Below, piece after piece: positions 1 to 7,424 of a DNA stretch of 12,784 bases. The DNA lies in the NCBI GenBank assembly GCA_964407165.1, contig CAYOUJ010000061.1:1-12784 (forward strand), read 5' to 3'. Within the stretch, counting starts at the first letter, position 1. Each line of letters begins with the position of its first letter. The DNA comes from CAZPKH01 sp964407165 (GTDB lineage: Bacteria > Bacteroidota > Bacteroidia > Bacteroidales > Muribaculaceae). The notes under the pieces are model-generated. The model had not been told where the DNA came from and ran no database searches. It worked only from the letters and a program-made list of their open reading frames with translations. The translations under genes were made by a program, and so were the position numbers.

Positions 1-1
1 A

Positions 2-1654
2 AAATTATTCATTCTTTTACTCTTGGCAATCCTTTCTTCCTTTTGCGGCGTTTTTGCCCGGGATAAAGAGAATCTACCAACTCTTTTAGACAAATTAGCT
101 GATACTAAAAGCAATGTTCGTTATGATGAATACTCTTTCATGATGCCTCTCATTGAAGGAGGAGTTATACGTTTTTCGGATTTTTCCACTAAAGATGACA
201 TCACTTATTTCTATAATGTTATTCCTGATACTGTATGGATTAAACAAAAGCCCAAAAAGAATCCTATCGAAGGCAAACATTATGTGCTTCGCAAACTTTA
301 CCACAGTGAGTTCGTTCAGTCGCGTTACGGCATAACCATAGAATGTACACCGGCCATTGAATTTGTTGGTGTTCAATTTATTGTGACTAAGTTGGAAGAG
401 CTTTCTTCCTATACTGCAGATAAGCGTTATCGGGTATATATGCGCAATATAGCTACCGGCGAAGATGTTTATTGGAATACGCCGTTACCTGGATCAAATT
501 TAAATTTTAAAATACACATTCAAAACTTCGACAATCGTCTTGGTATTGTTGGTGATACTATTTATTCAGCTAAATATGAAATAAAATCATTCACTTATAC
601 TAATTATACTAATATAGAACAATATCTTTGTTCTAACGCAGAAGGCGTTATTGATTTAACAAACTATACCCCTGGATTTTATCTTGAGCTTACGATAGTT
701 GGCAAAGACGACTATACTACTCAGATAAAAATACCATTTAAAAAAGAGATTTTTTCTGGCACAGCTTGGTTTGCCAAAGATCAAGTACCGGGATTTGTAG
801 ACGCTTACGAGACTTATAAAATAGATTATACAGTTAACCTAAATGCGCTTACTAATAATTTCCCGTTCTCTTTCTTTTACATTATGGGTACTCCTACCGA
901 ACGTAATTCTGCCCAAGTAGGTCAAATATTAGCACCACTTTCTTATACTTTCGGAACATCCATGAGACAAGATGGATATATTAAGAATGGCGATTTATTT
1001 TTTATCGGTGACCTAATAACAGTAAGGGGCGAAGATTATTACAAGGCTGCCTTAGAGGGAAAGGCTTTCTATATTCCTGTTAAACACGTTAAACTTACTC
1101 AAGAGGAACAAGTAAAATTGGATTCTCTTATGAATTGCTCACAAGATATACGCGATTCTTTTTTTGAAACCGCTAAAGCTTTTTCTTTTACAGATTACTC
1201 AAATTACTTGGATAAAGCATTTGAAGAAATAAACCGTCATGCGGTACAAGGATTATCAATTACGGACTTGGATGTCTATGACATGAGCGAATATACTGAC
1301 GGGACCGGTATACGTTTTAAATTTTATAATCCTACTAAGAAAACGATTAAATATGTAAATTTAACCTTCGTAGGGTATAATGCTGTGGATGACCGTGTGG
1401 GGAGCTCTATTTCAAAACGTTGTATTGGTCCTATTGAGCCGGAAGAAACCGCCATGTATAATTTTGATTACGTTTGGTTTACGGATATTGTAAAATATGC
1501 TAAAATAACTTCTATTTCAGTGCAATATCGTGACGGTAGCATAAAGAAAATTTCCAATCCTCGTTCTATTATGTTGTCGGCCGAAACAATCAAAATCCTT
1601 TATACATCAAGTCTTTCCGACCTAAAATCTGAATTAATTGAAACAAAAGAGTAG
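2..1654 (+). CDS. Secreted protein of unknown function, 5' end off the window
   Basis: I do not recognise a named family. The frame is open to the window edge. The codons before the TTG at 23 read KLFILLL, which joins LAILSSFCGVFA to make a classic signal-peptide core with a likely cut after VFA, so the true start lies just upstream and TTG 23 is not it. The mature part is about 530 residues, rich in Tyr, Thr, Asn and Phe with alternating hydrophobic residues, suggesting beta-sandwich modules outside the cytoplasm. A distinct C-terminal module (about bases 1250-1555) carries FYNPTKKTIKYVNLTFVGYN, IGPIEPEE and DYVWFTDIV. I recall similar segments in uncharacterised Bacteroidales secreted proteins, where the shape resembles FxLYD/Ig-like folds. 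No catalytic motif is visible. The lipoprotein at 1681 follows by 26 nt on the same strand. The gene is clearly more AT-rich than the genes from 2241 on. Confidence 0.85.
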   Translation, partial: KLFILLLLAILSSFCGVFARDKENLPTLLDKLADTKSNVRYDEYSFMMPLIEGGVIRFSDFSTKDDITYFYNVIPDTVWIKQKPKKNPIEGKHYVLRKLYHSEFVQSRYGITIECTPAIEFVGVQFIVTKLEELSSYTADKRYRVYMRNIATGEDVYWNTPLPGSNLNFKIHIQNFDNRLGIVGDTIYSAKYEIKSFTYTNYTNIEQYLCSNAEGVIDLTNYTPGFYLELTIVGKDDYTTQIKIPFKKEIFSGTAWFAKDQVPGFVDAYETYKIDYTVNLNALTNNFPFSFFYIMGTPTERNSAQVGQILAPLSYTFGTSMRQDGYIKNGDLFFIGDLITVRGEDYYKAALEGKAFYIPVKHVKLTQEEQVKLDSLMNCSQDIRDSFFETAKAFSFTDYSNYLDKAFEEINRHAVQGLSITDLDVYDMSEYTDGTGIRFKFYNPTKKTIKYVNLTFVGYNAVDDRVGSSISKRCIGPIEPEETAMYNFDYVWFTDIVKYAKITSISVQYRDGSIKKISNPRSIMLSAETIKILYTSSLSDLKSELIETKE

Positions 1655-1680
1655 GTGAATCATCTCCCATTATACCGATT

Positions 1681-1911
1681 ATGAATAAAATTCTATTTTC
1701 TCTCCTCGTTATCGCTATTGCACTAACTGCCTGCTCTGCCGGTGAAACCAAACTAACCGAACTGCGCGAATTTACAGAATCCCTTATGGGTGAGTACCCC
1801 AACTTTGAGTCCAATGATATCGCCAAGAAATTAATGGAGGATGCCATAAAGACGAAAGCCGCTACTCTCATAGACCAATCTGTCAAAACGCCAATACAAT
1901 ACCCAAATTAA
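1681..1911 (+). CDS. Small putative lipoprotein, 76 aa
   Basis: The N-terminus MNKILFSLLVIAIALTACSA is a type II signal peptide: Lys, a hydrophobic run, then the lipobox LTAC with Cys18 as the lipidated residue. The mature peptide is only about 59 residues, charged and probably helical (ETKLTELREFTESLMGEYPN then AKKLMEDAIKTKAATLIDQ). It resembles the small lipoproteins with a LREF..EYPN-like segment that I recall in Bacteroidales, but I cannot name a family. It lies 26 nt after the secreted protein and shares its AT-rich composition, so the two are probably co-transcribed. It ends just before the REP-like element. It could be a complete small lipoprotein or a shortened copy of a longer one; no frameshifted continuation was recognised downstream. 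Confidence 0.7.
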   Translation: MNKILFSLLVIAIALTACSAGETKLTELREFTESLMGEYPNFESNDIAKKLMEDAIKTKAATLIDQSVKTPIQYPN

Positions 1912-1960
1912 ATTATGACACAACTATTCAGTATTCAGCGAATACCAATATTTTTATAAA

Positions 1961-2184
1961 TGCGCTCCAAAGGAGCGCGATGATGATAACCCCGGGCAAG
2001 CGGAGCGCAGCCCGGGGAATCGGAGAGGCGTCCTCGCGCCCCGGCACCCCAAAGGGGTGCGCTGATGATGGTTGAGCCAATCATCAGCGCACCCCTTTGG
2101 GGTGCATGTCTCAACGATTTTTCTTCACCCCCGGGCTGCGCTCCGGTTGCCCGGGGTTATCATCAAGTTGCTCCTTTGGAGCAA
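1961..2184. repeat. Nested REP-like palindromic element
   Basis: Two palindromic layers fill most of the gap between the convergent lipoprotein and ftsH. The outer arms, 1962-2017 and 2129-2184, are imperfect inverted repeats matching at roughly 50 of 56 positions. The inner arms, 2044-2069 and 2080-2105, are a perfect 26-nt inverted repeat around a 10-nt loop. The arms hold four related units: a short palindrome with the core CCAAAGG (such as GCGCTCCAAAGGAGCGC or GCACCCCAAAGGGGTGC) followed in three of them by a GATGATG-like tail. The outer arms also carry a CCCCGGGC...GCCCGGGG palindrome. The form resembles REP/BIME elements mobilised by RAYT (Y1) transposases, but no transposase lies here and that link is inference. 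It may also serve as a two-way terminator. Confidence 0.75.
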
Positions 2185-2240
2185 AATTATATTCGCGGAT
2201 TGTATTAGTGTTTTAACACACCCCCATGAGGTTATTGTTT

Positions 2241-4283
2241 CTATTTCTTGGGGCGGAAGGGGGGAGGAGTGGGAGCGCCGTCGGAGACGTCTGTGGCATC
2301 AACATCCTCAACGTCGTTGCCGGACGGGGTGCCATTCTTTGCCATATCGGGATTCTTGGCTCCGGCCCCTCCTTTGGCGAGGAACTCGTCGGTGCGCGTC
2401 GTCCACGGGCGCTTGCCGAAGATCTTCTCGACGTCGTCGGCCATGATGACCTCGTTCTGCAGCAGCACGGCAGCGAGCTCGTTGTGGCCCTTTGCATACT
2501 TGCGGAGGAGCTCCTTGGCGCGCTCATACTGCTCGTCGATGATCTTGCTGACCTCCTCGTCGATGACACGGGCGCGCTCCTCGCTGTAAGGCTTGGTGAA
2601 GTTGTATTCCTGACCCGTCGAGTCGTAATAGCTCATGTTGGGCAGGGCGTCTGACATGCCGAAATAGAGCACCATGGCGCGCGCCTGGTGGCTGACGCGC
2701 TCGAGGTCGTTGGCGGCGCCGCTGCTGATGCACCCGCAGAAGAGCTCTTCGGCGGCGCGTCCGGCGAGCAGCGAGCAGATCTCGTCGAGCATGGCCTGCT
2801 TGGGCGTGATCTGGCGCTCCTCGGGGAGATACCAGGCGGCGCCGAGGGCCTTGCCGCGGGGCACGATGGTGACCTTTACAAGCGGGTTGGCATACTGCAG
2901 GTGCCACGAGACGGTGGCGTGGCCGGCCTCGTGGATGGCGATGGTCTTCTTCTCTTCGTCAGTGATAATCTTGGAGTGCTTCTCCAGGCCGCCGATGATG
3001 CGGTCGACGGCGGCGAGGAAGTCGCTCATCTCCACCTCTTTCTTGTCGTGGCGGGCGGCGATGAGGGCAGCCTCGTTGCAGACGTTGGCGATGTCGGCGC
3101 CGCTGAACCCGGGCGTCTGGCGCGCCAGCAGGTCGACGTCGACATCGGCGGCCTTCTTGATCTTCTTGAGGTGGACGTTGAAGATGTCCACGCGGTCGAG
3201 CAGCTCCGGCAGGTCGACGTAGATCTGGCGGTCGAAGCGGCCGGCGCGCAGCAGGGCCTTGTCGAGGATGTCGGCGCGATTGGTGGCGGCGAGGACTATC
3301 ACGCCGCTGTTGGTGCCGAAGCCATCCATCTCGGTGAGCAGCTGGTTGAGGGTGTTCTCACGCTCGTCGTTGGCGCCGAAGTTGGGGTTCTTGCCACGGG
3401 CGCGGCCCACGGCGTCGATCTCGTCGATGAAGACTATGCAGGGAGCCTTGTCCTTGGCCTGGCGGAAGAGGTCGCGGACGCGCGAGGGGCCGACGCCGAC
3501 AAACATCTCGACGAAGTCGGAGCCGGAGAGGGAGAAGAACGGCACGCTTGCCTCGCCAGCCACGGCCTTGGCCAGAAGGGTCTTGCCGGTGCCGGGAGGG
3601 CCGACGAGCAGGGCGCCCTTGGGTATCTTGCCGCCGAGGTCGGTGTAGCGCTTGGGGTTTTTGAGGAACTCCACCAGCTCGGCCACCTCGGTCTTGGCCT
3701 CGGAAAGGCCGGCGACGTCGGCAAAGCAGACCTTGGTCCCCTCGTTTTTCTCGTAAATCTTGGCGCGAGACTTGCCTACGCTGAAGATGCCTCCACCGCC
3801 GCCGGGACCGGCGCCTGCCTGTCCGCTCATGCGGCGCATCATAAAGATCCAGAAAGCGATGATGAGCACGAGCGGGCCGAGCGTCCATATCAGGTTGGAG
3901 TAGTCGGCGCTCTCCTCATATTTAATGTCGCCGGTGTATTTGCCGGTGCTCTTCCACTCCTCTGCCTTGTCATAGAACTTCTCGACTGAGGGGAGCTTGG
4001 TGACTATCTTGCATACCTCGCCTGTATTGGGGTGATATTGGTCCTTCCAGATCGCCTTGGCCAAGGAGTCGTTGACCACCGCCTCGGCCTTGTTTTTGTT
4101 GGTATAGACGGTGATGCTCTTGACGTTGGTGTTAGTGACGTAGGAGTCGAACTGCTGGAACGACACTTCGCGGGTGAGTGAATTGTCGTCAAAGTAGTAT
4201 ATGCCAACCAGAAATACGATGATGAGCACGTACATCCAGAAGGTGTTAAACCGGAACGGGTTTTTCCTTACGGGGGTCTTCAT
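2241..4283 (-). CDS. ftsH: ATP-dependent zinc metalloprotease FtsH
   Basis: FtsH is a membrane-anchored AAA+ protease that extracts and degrades misfolded or regulated membrane and cytosolic proteins as a hexamer. At 680 residues it has normal length. Visible in order: a first membrane helix at about 13-31, a periplasmic domain at about 32-128, a second helix at about 131-149, a Gly-rich linker (about 154-166), Walker A GPPGTGKT (228-235), Walker B IVFIDEID (283-290), the second region of homology with ATNR (333-336) and arginine fingers in RAGRFDR (346-352), the zinc site HEAGH (451-455), and Asp526 in SGAANDLERV as probable third zinc ligand. The tail (about 628-680) is Gly/Ala-rich, then acidic, and ends PPPFRPKK. 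The pore motif reads FVGVGPSRVRD, with Pro266 where Ala is usual. The start lies 19 nt after rsfS, suggesting an operon. The cdsA gene I recall next to this pair in relatives is absent; the REP-like element follows instead. Confidence 0.97.
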   Translation of the reverse strand: MKTPVRKNPFRFNTFWMYVLIIVFLVGIYYFDDNSLTREVSFQQFDSYVTNTNVKSITVYTNKNKAEAVVNDSLAKAIWKDQYHPNTGEVCKIVTKLPSVEKFYDKAEEWKSTGKYTGDIKYEESADYSNLIWTLGPLVLIIAFWIFMMRRMSGQAGAGPGGGGGIFSVGKSRAKIYEKNEGTKVCFADVAGLSEAKTEVAELVEFLKNPKRYTDLGGKIPKGALLVGPPGTGKTLLAKAVAGEASVPFFSLSGSDFVEMFVGVGPSRVRDLFRQAKDKAPCIVFIDEIDAVGRARGKNPNFGANDERENTLNQLLTEMDGFGTNSGVIVLAATNRADILDKALLRAGRFDRQIYVDLPELLDRVDIFNVHLKKIKKAADVDVDLLARQTPGFSGADIANVCNEAALIAARHDKKEVEMSDFLAAVDRIIGGLEKHSKIITDEEKKTIAIHEAGHATVSWHLQYANPLVKVTIVPRGKALGAAWYLPEERQITPKQAMLDEICSLLAGRAAEELFCGCISSGAANDLERVSHQARAMVLYFGMSDALPNMSYYDSTGQEYNFTKPYSEERARVIDEEVSKIIDEQYERAKELLRKYAKGHNELAAVLLQNEVIMADDVEKIFGKRPWTTRTDEFLAKGGAGAKNPDMAKNGTPSGNDVEDVDATDVSDGAPTPPPFRPKK

Positions 4284-4302
4284 GATGAGTCAAAATGGTG
4301 AA

Positions 4303-4668
4303 TTACAGGACGTCGGCATAGTCCGTGCGAATGCCGTCGCTCCATAGCTCCTCGAGGTCGTAATGGCTGCGGACCTGGGGGGCGAAGACGTGGACGAAAG
4401 CTTCGCCGTAGTCAATGACGGTCCACTCGGCGCCCCGGCTGCCGGTATAGTTGAAAGGCTTTACGCCGAAGTGCTCCTGCATATAGTCGCGCAGGTTGTC
4501 AGCAATCGAGGCTGCATGCTGCCTCGACGTGCCCTCGCATATCACGAAGTGCGCCACGGCGCTGGTGGGTATGCTGCTCATGTCTATGTGGCTGACATTG
4601 CGTGCCTTGCGGTCGTGCAATCCCTCTACGATTTCCTCTATGAGGTTTTCTCTCTTTTGTTCGGTCAT
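4303..4668 (-). CDS. rsfS: Ribosome silencing factor RsfS (Iojap/DUF143 family)
   Basis: RsfS binds ribosomal protein L14 on the large subunit and blocks subunit joining when nutrients run short. The 121-residue length is normal. The family pattern is clear: an N-terminal helix (LIEEIVEGLHDRKARNVSHID), the strand AHFVICEGTSRQHAASIADN, then GSRGAEWTVIDYGEAFVHVF and the C-terminal YDLEELWSD. In related Bacteroidetes rsfS sits directly before ftsH, as here with a 19-nt gap. A TAnnTTTG-type -7 box lies just upstream (4682-4689 on the minus strand), so rsfS-ftsH may have its own promoter in addition to any read-through from the permease gene. Confidence 0.95.
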   Translation of the reverse strand: MTEQKRENLIEEIVEGLHDRKARNVSHIDMSSIPTSAVAHFVICEGTSRQHAASIADNLRDYMQEHFGVKPFNYTGSRGAEWTVIDYGEAFVHVFAPQVRSHYDLEELWSDGIRTDYADVL

Positions 4669-4681
4669 AGTAAATAGTGTG

Positions 4682-4689
4682 CAAATTTA
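4682..4689 (-). promoter_or_regulatory. Candidate -7 promoter box for rsfS-ftsH
   Basis: Read on the minus strand this is TAAATTTG, matching the Bacteroidetes -7 consensus TAnnTTTG. Transcription would start only about 9 nt before the rsfS ATG. I see no good -33 TTTG at 19-21 nt. A short palindrome, TTGTTAA-T-TTAACAA (4719-4733), lies about 30 bp further upstream and could be an operator. The call is by motif only. Confidence 0.5.
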
Positions 4690-4750
4690 CGAAATAATTG
4701 CAGTTTACGGCCTCTGTTTTGTTAATTTAACAACTATGGGGCCTATTTTG

Positions 4751-6010
4751 TTATTCGTACTTGACACTTTCGGAGGGTGACATGCGGCAGATGGCATGTG
4801 TGGGCATCAGAAGCACCAGTGCCGAGATGATGATGACGCCCGCGTTGAGAGCTGCTATATACCATCCGTTGATGTCTACGGGCACGGAGTCAAGATAATA
4901 GGCGTCAGGATCGAGGGGTATTACGGCAAACCACTTTTGCACAAAAAGCAGCCCAAGGCCCACAGCGTCGCCGATAAGCAGCCCGACGAGCACCAGCCGC
5001 ATACCCACGTAGATGAATATCCGGCGGATGGCGGCGTTGGTCATGCCGATGGTTTTGAGTATGCCTATCATGGCCACGCGGTCGAGTATAATGATAAAGG
5101 TGCTTGAGACGAGGGTAAAACCGGCTACGCAGGCCATAAGTATCAGTATGACAGTCACGTTAGTGTCAAGCAGCGAGAGCCAGTTGAAATAGAGGGCGCC
5201 TGACCGGTGCACACTGTCGACAGTGATGATGGGTGTGTGGTCGGTCAATGCCTTGAGGTTGAGAGCGTTCTGCATTTCGTAAGCCACGTTGTCAATGGCA
5301 TCCTCTGGCAGCCCGTTGACTTCGATGAGGGTGCCTTGGTCAGGCTCGAGGCCGAGCGCCGTCTGCAAGAAAGGCAGTGAAGTGAATGCCAGACGACTGT
5401 CGAAGTCCGAGAAGCCGGTGCGGTAGATGGCTCCCACGGGCATGCGGCGTGTCTTTATGCCGGTGCCGGTGAAGATGTGTACAAAGAGCCTGTCACCAAT
5501 GCCCACGCCCAGCTGCCGAGCGGTGGAGTGCGAGAGTATCAGCACGTTGGCGCTGTCAGTTGCAAACGTTGCAGGGATATTTCCCCCCTCGATGTTGTCG
5601 GCAATGAAGCCGCGTGTGCCGTCGGCGGGAAGGCTCTTGAGTGCCACGCCGGTGAAAGCATCGTCGCTCTTGAGCACGCCGGTGGCCATGGCCGCGAGGT
5701 CTGCCTCTGCGCCGTCGGGGATCGCGGACTGTATCCACGGGGCAATGGAGATGGCATCGGGGGCCTGTTCGCTCCCCGCTGTTCGCCGTTCGCTGTTGTC
5801 GGGCGCTATCTTTAGCGTCACTTGGGAGCTGAAGCCGGTAATCTTGTCGCGTATCTGATGCTTGAAGCCCGTCACCACGGCCACCGACAGCATCATCACC
5901 ACCAGTGAGATGGCAATGCCCATCGTGGCGATTATGATGCCGGGGGGAGTGCTCTCCCCTTTGTCGGGGCGGAGCCTCATGCGGCGCGCTATCATCAGGG
6001 ATACGCTCAT
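4751..6010 (-). CDS. FtsX/LolC/E-family ABC transporter permease
   Basis: This is an integral membrane permease of the type VII ABC group (MacB/FtsX/LolCDE). It has 419 residues with the family topology: a short cytoplasmic N-terminus ending before a membrane helix at about 24-47 (GIIIATMGIAISLVVMMLSV), a large periplasmic domain at about 50-275, then three C-terminal helices at about 282-308, 331-356 and 386-403 forming the FtsX domain. The segment VAMIGILKTIGMTNAAIRRI (about 312-330) is the cytoplasmic coupling stretch typical of LolC/LolE. The likely job is outer-membrane lipoprotein release, as LolC/E-type in Bacteroidetes, but no ATPase (LolD) or second permease is nearby, so the substrate is inferred from family only. 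It starts 15 nt after the aminotransferase stop and is probably co-transcribed with it. Confidence 0.88.
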   Translation of the reverse strand: MSVSLMIARRMRLRPDKGESTPPGIIIATMGIAISLVVMMLSVAVVTGFKHQIRDKITGFSSQVTLKIAPDNSERRTAGSEQAPDAISIAPWIQSAIPDGAEADLAAMATGVLKSDDAFTGVALKSLPADGTRGFIADNIEGGNIPATFATDSANVLILSHSTARQLGVGIGDRLFVHIFTGTGIKTRRMPVGAIYRTGFSDFDSRLAFTSLPFLQTALGLEPDQGTLIEVNGLPEDAIDNVAYEMQNALNLKALTDHTPIITVDSVHRSGALYFNWLSLLDTNVTVILILMACVAGFTLVSSTFIIILDRVAMIGILKTIGMTNAAIRRIFIYVGMRLVLVGLLIGDAVGLGLLFVQKWFAVIPLDPDAYYLDSVPVDINGWYIAALNAGVIIISALVLLMPTHAICRMSPSESVKYE

Positions 6011-6025
6011 ATAAGTAAGAGGTAA

Positions 6026-7243
6026 TTAGTGAGTAGTGAGTGAGTTAAGGCGGCGGCCAGGATAGGCTGCGAGGGCCTTCTCGAGCACGCGCAGGGCCAC
6101 GGCCAAGTCTTCCTTGCACAGCACGTATGCTATGCGCACTTGCCGGCGACCAAGCCCCGGACGGGTGTAGAACCCTTCGGCAGGAGCCATGAACACGGTG
6201 GCGCCCTCGTAGCTGAAATCGCTAAGGCACCAGCGGCAGAAGCGGTCGGCATCGTCTACAGGCAACTCAGCCACGGTGTAGAACGCGCCCGCGGGCAGCG
6301 GGGAGTATACTCCGGGGATGCGGTTAAGACCGGCGAGAAGGAAGTTGCGTCGCTCAAGATACTCATTATAAACCGCGTGCATATACTCCTGCGGGGCGTC
6401 AATCGAGGCCTCGGCCACTATCTGACCCAGCAGCGGAGGGCTCAGGCGAGCCTGGCAGAACTTCATCACCGTCTGGCGCAGCGCCTTGTTCTTTGTAACA
6501 AGTGCACCGATGCGTATGCCGCACTCATTGTAGCGCTTAGATACCGAGTCAATGAGCACCACCCGGTCGTCAATGCCCTCGAGATGGAACGCCGACACGT
6601 ATGGGGCATCGGTGTAGCAAAACTCGCGATAGACCTCGTCGGAAAAGAGGAAGAGATGATGCCTCAGCACCAGATCGCGCAGTGCCTCCATCTCCTCGAG
6701 GGTGTACATGTAGCCGGTCGGATTGTTGGGGTTGCATATCAGCACACCCTTGGTGTAGGGCGTGATCAGCTCCTCAAACTTCTCTATGGGGGGCAGCGCA
6801 AAACCCGTCTCGATGCTCGACGGCACCGTCACGATACGGGCGCCGGCAGAGATGGCGAAGGCCATATAGTTGGCATACGAGGGCTCGGGGATGATAATCT
6901 CGTCTCCCGGATCGAGACAGGCCATGAACGCGAAGAGCACCGCCTCCGAGCCGCCGGAGGTGACGATGATGTCGTCTGGAGTGACGTCGATGTCGAAGCG
7001 GCCGTAATACTCGGCCAACTTCTCGCGCAAGCTCGGCAGGCCGTCGGAAGGACTGTATTCGAGCACCTTGCGATCGATACGGCGCACTGCTTCAAGAGCC
7101 TGCGGCGGTGTAGGGATGTCGGGCTGGCCAATGTTAAGGCGCAGTACGCGCACCCCGCGGCGCTCGGCCTCCACGGCCAGTGGCACGAGTTTGCGTATGG
7201 GCGACTGGGGCATCTGCTGGCCCCGTTTGGAAATCTGCAGCAT
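6026..7243 (-). CDS. PLP-dependent aminotransferase, class I/II (AspC-like)
   Basis: This is a fold-type I PLP enzyme that moves an amino group from an amino acid to a 2-oxo acid in the cytosol. Of 405 residues, the hallmarks are NIGQPD (37-42), TSGGSEA (95-101), NPNNPTG (171-177), SDEVY (201-205), the PLP-binding Lys236 in SVSKRYNECGIRIG, and the carboxylate-binding Arg370 in VRIAYVL. The pattern with SVSKRY fits an aspartate/alanine-type subgroup common in Bacteroidetes; the substrate cannot be fixed from sequence. I favour the first ATG (MLQISKRGQQ), since homologues I recall begin similarly; Met11 is an alternative. The last codons (LNSLTTH) overlap a simple ACTCACT-type repeat, so the extreme C-terminus may be repeat-derived. 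No promoter is visible between this start and the tRNA-Phe terminator that ends 8 nt upstream. Confidence 0.93.
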   Translation of the reverse strand: MLQISKRGQQMPQSPIRKLVPLAVEAERRGVRVLRLNIGQPDIPTPPQALEAVRRIDRKVLEYSPSDGLPSLREKLAEYYGRFDIDVTPDDIIVTSGGSEAVLFAFMACLDPGDEIIIPEPSYANYMAFAISAGARIVTVPSSIETGFALPPIEKFEELITPYTKGVLICNPNNPTGYMYTLEEMEALRDLVLRHHLFLFSDEVYREFCYTDAPYVSAFHLEGIDDRVVLIDSVSKRYNECGIRIGALVTKNKALRQTVMKFCQARLSPPLLGQIVAEASIDAPQEYMHAVYNEYLERRNFLLAGLNRIPGVYSPLPAGAFYTVAELPVDDADRFCRWCLSDFSYEGATVFMAPAEGFYTRPGLGRRQVRIAYVLCKEDLAVALRVLEKALAAYPGRRLNSLTTH

Positions 7244-7251
7244 TGCACTTT

Positions 7252-7286
7252 AAAAAAAATCAACCACTGCTAAGTCACAGTGGTTG
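7252..7286 (-). terminator. Intrinsic terminator after tRNA-Phe
   Basis: On the minus strand a perfect 9-bp stem, CAACCACTG / CAGTGGTTG (7261-7286, 8-nt loop), is followed by A and eight T residues (7252-7259), a textbook rho-independent terminator. It follows the tRNA by 16 nt. The T-run ends 8 nt before the aminotransferase ATG, so it also sits in that gene's leader. Confidence 0.88.
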
Positions 7287-7302
7287 AACGATTTCTGATT
7301 TG

Positions 7303-7375
7303 TGGTGTCACCAGGAATCGAACCGGGGACACAAGGATTTTCAGTCCTTTGCTCTACCAACTGAGCTATGACACC
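7303..7375 (-). tRNA. tRNA-Phe (anticodon GAA)
   Basis: The reverse complement folds as a standard 73-nt cloverleaf. The acceptor stem is GGTGTCA/TGACACC with discriminator A73. The D arm is GCTC-AGTTGGTA-GAGC. The anticodon arm is AAGGA-CTGAAAA-TCCTT, whose loop holds GAA and so reads Phe codons. The variable loop is GTGTC and the T loop is TTCGATT. CCA is not encoded (CAA follows A73), as is usual in Bacteroidetes. The T stem, CCCGG/CCTGG, has one C-U mismatch (51/63) where a G-C pair would be expected. It has its own promoter and terminator. Confidence 0.96.
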
Positions 7376-7424
7376 ATCATGCTTTGGACGTGCGGGCTGG
7401 TGAGCCGTTCCGTTTTTTGCGTTG

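Noticed and set aside
23..25. TTG at 23 as the start of the secreted protein
   Set aside because: The frame stays open to the window edge and the upstream codons complete a signal peptide, so the real start is outside the window.
1961..2184. A CRISPR array
   Set aside because: The repeated units are inverted, of unequal spacing and palindromic with no regular direct repeats or unique spacers, and no cas gene is present.
2072..2446. A 124-codon plus-strand frame starting in the REP-like element
   Set aside because: It begins inside the palindromic repeat and continues antisense to the end of ftsH; the product is Arg/Ser/Trp-rich without family features.
2688..3989. A 433-codon open frame on the plus strand inside ftsH
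   Set aside because: It lies fully antisense to a complete, well-conserved ftsH in GC-rich DNA, where stop codons are rare in other frames. Its product is low in complexity (Gly, Val, Asp, Ala) with no family signature.
6140..7273. A 377-codon open frame on the plus strand over the aminotransferase
   Set aside because: It is the mirror of a complete aminotransferase with all catalytic motifs; the His/Arg/Gly-rich product has no recognisable domain.
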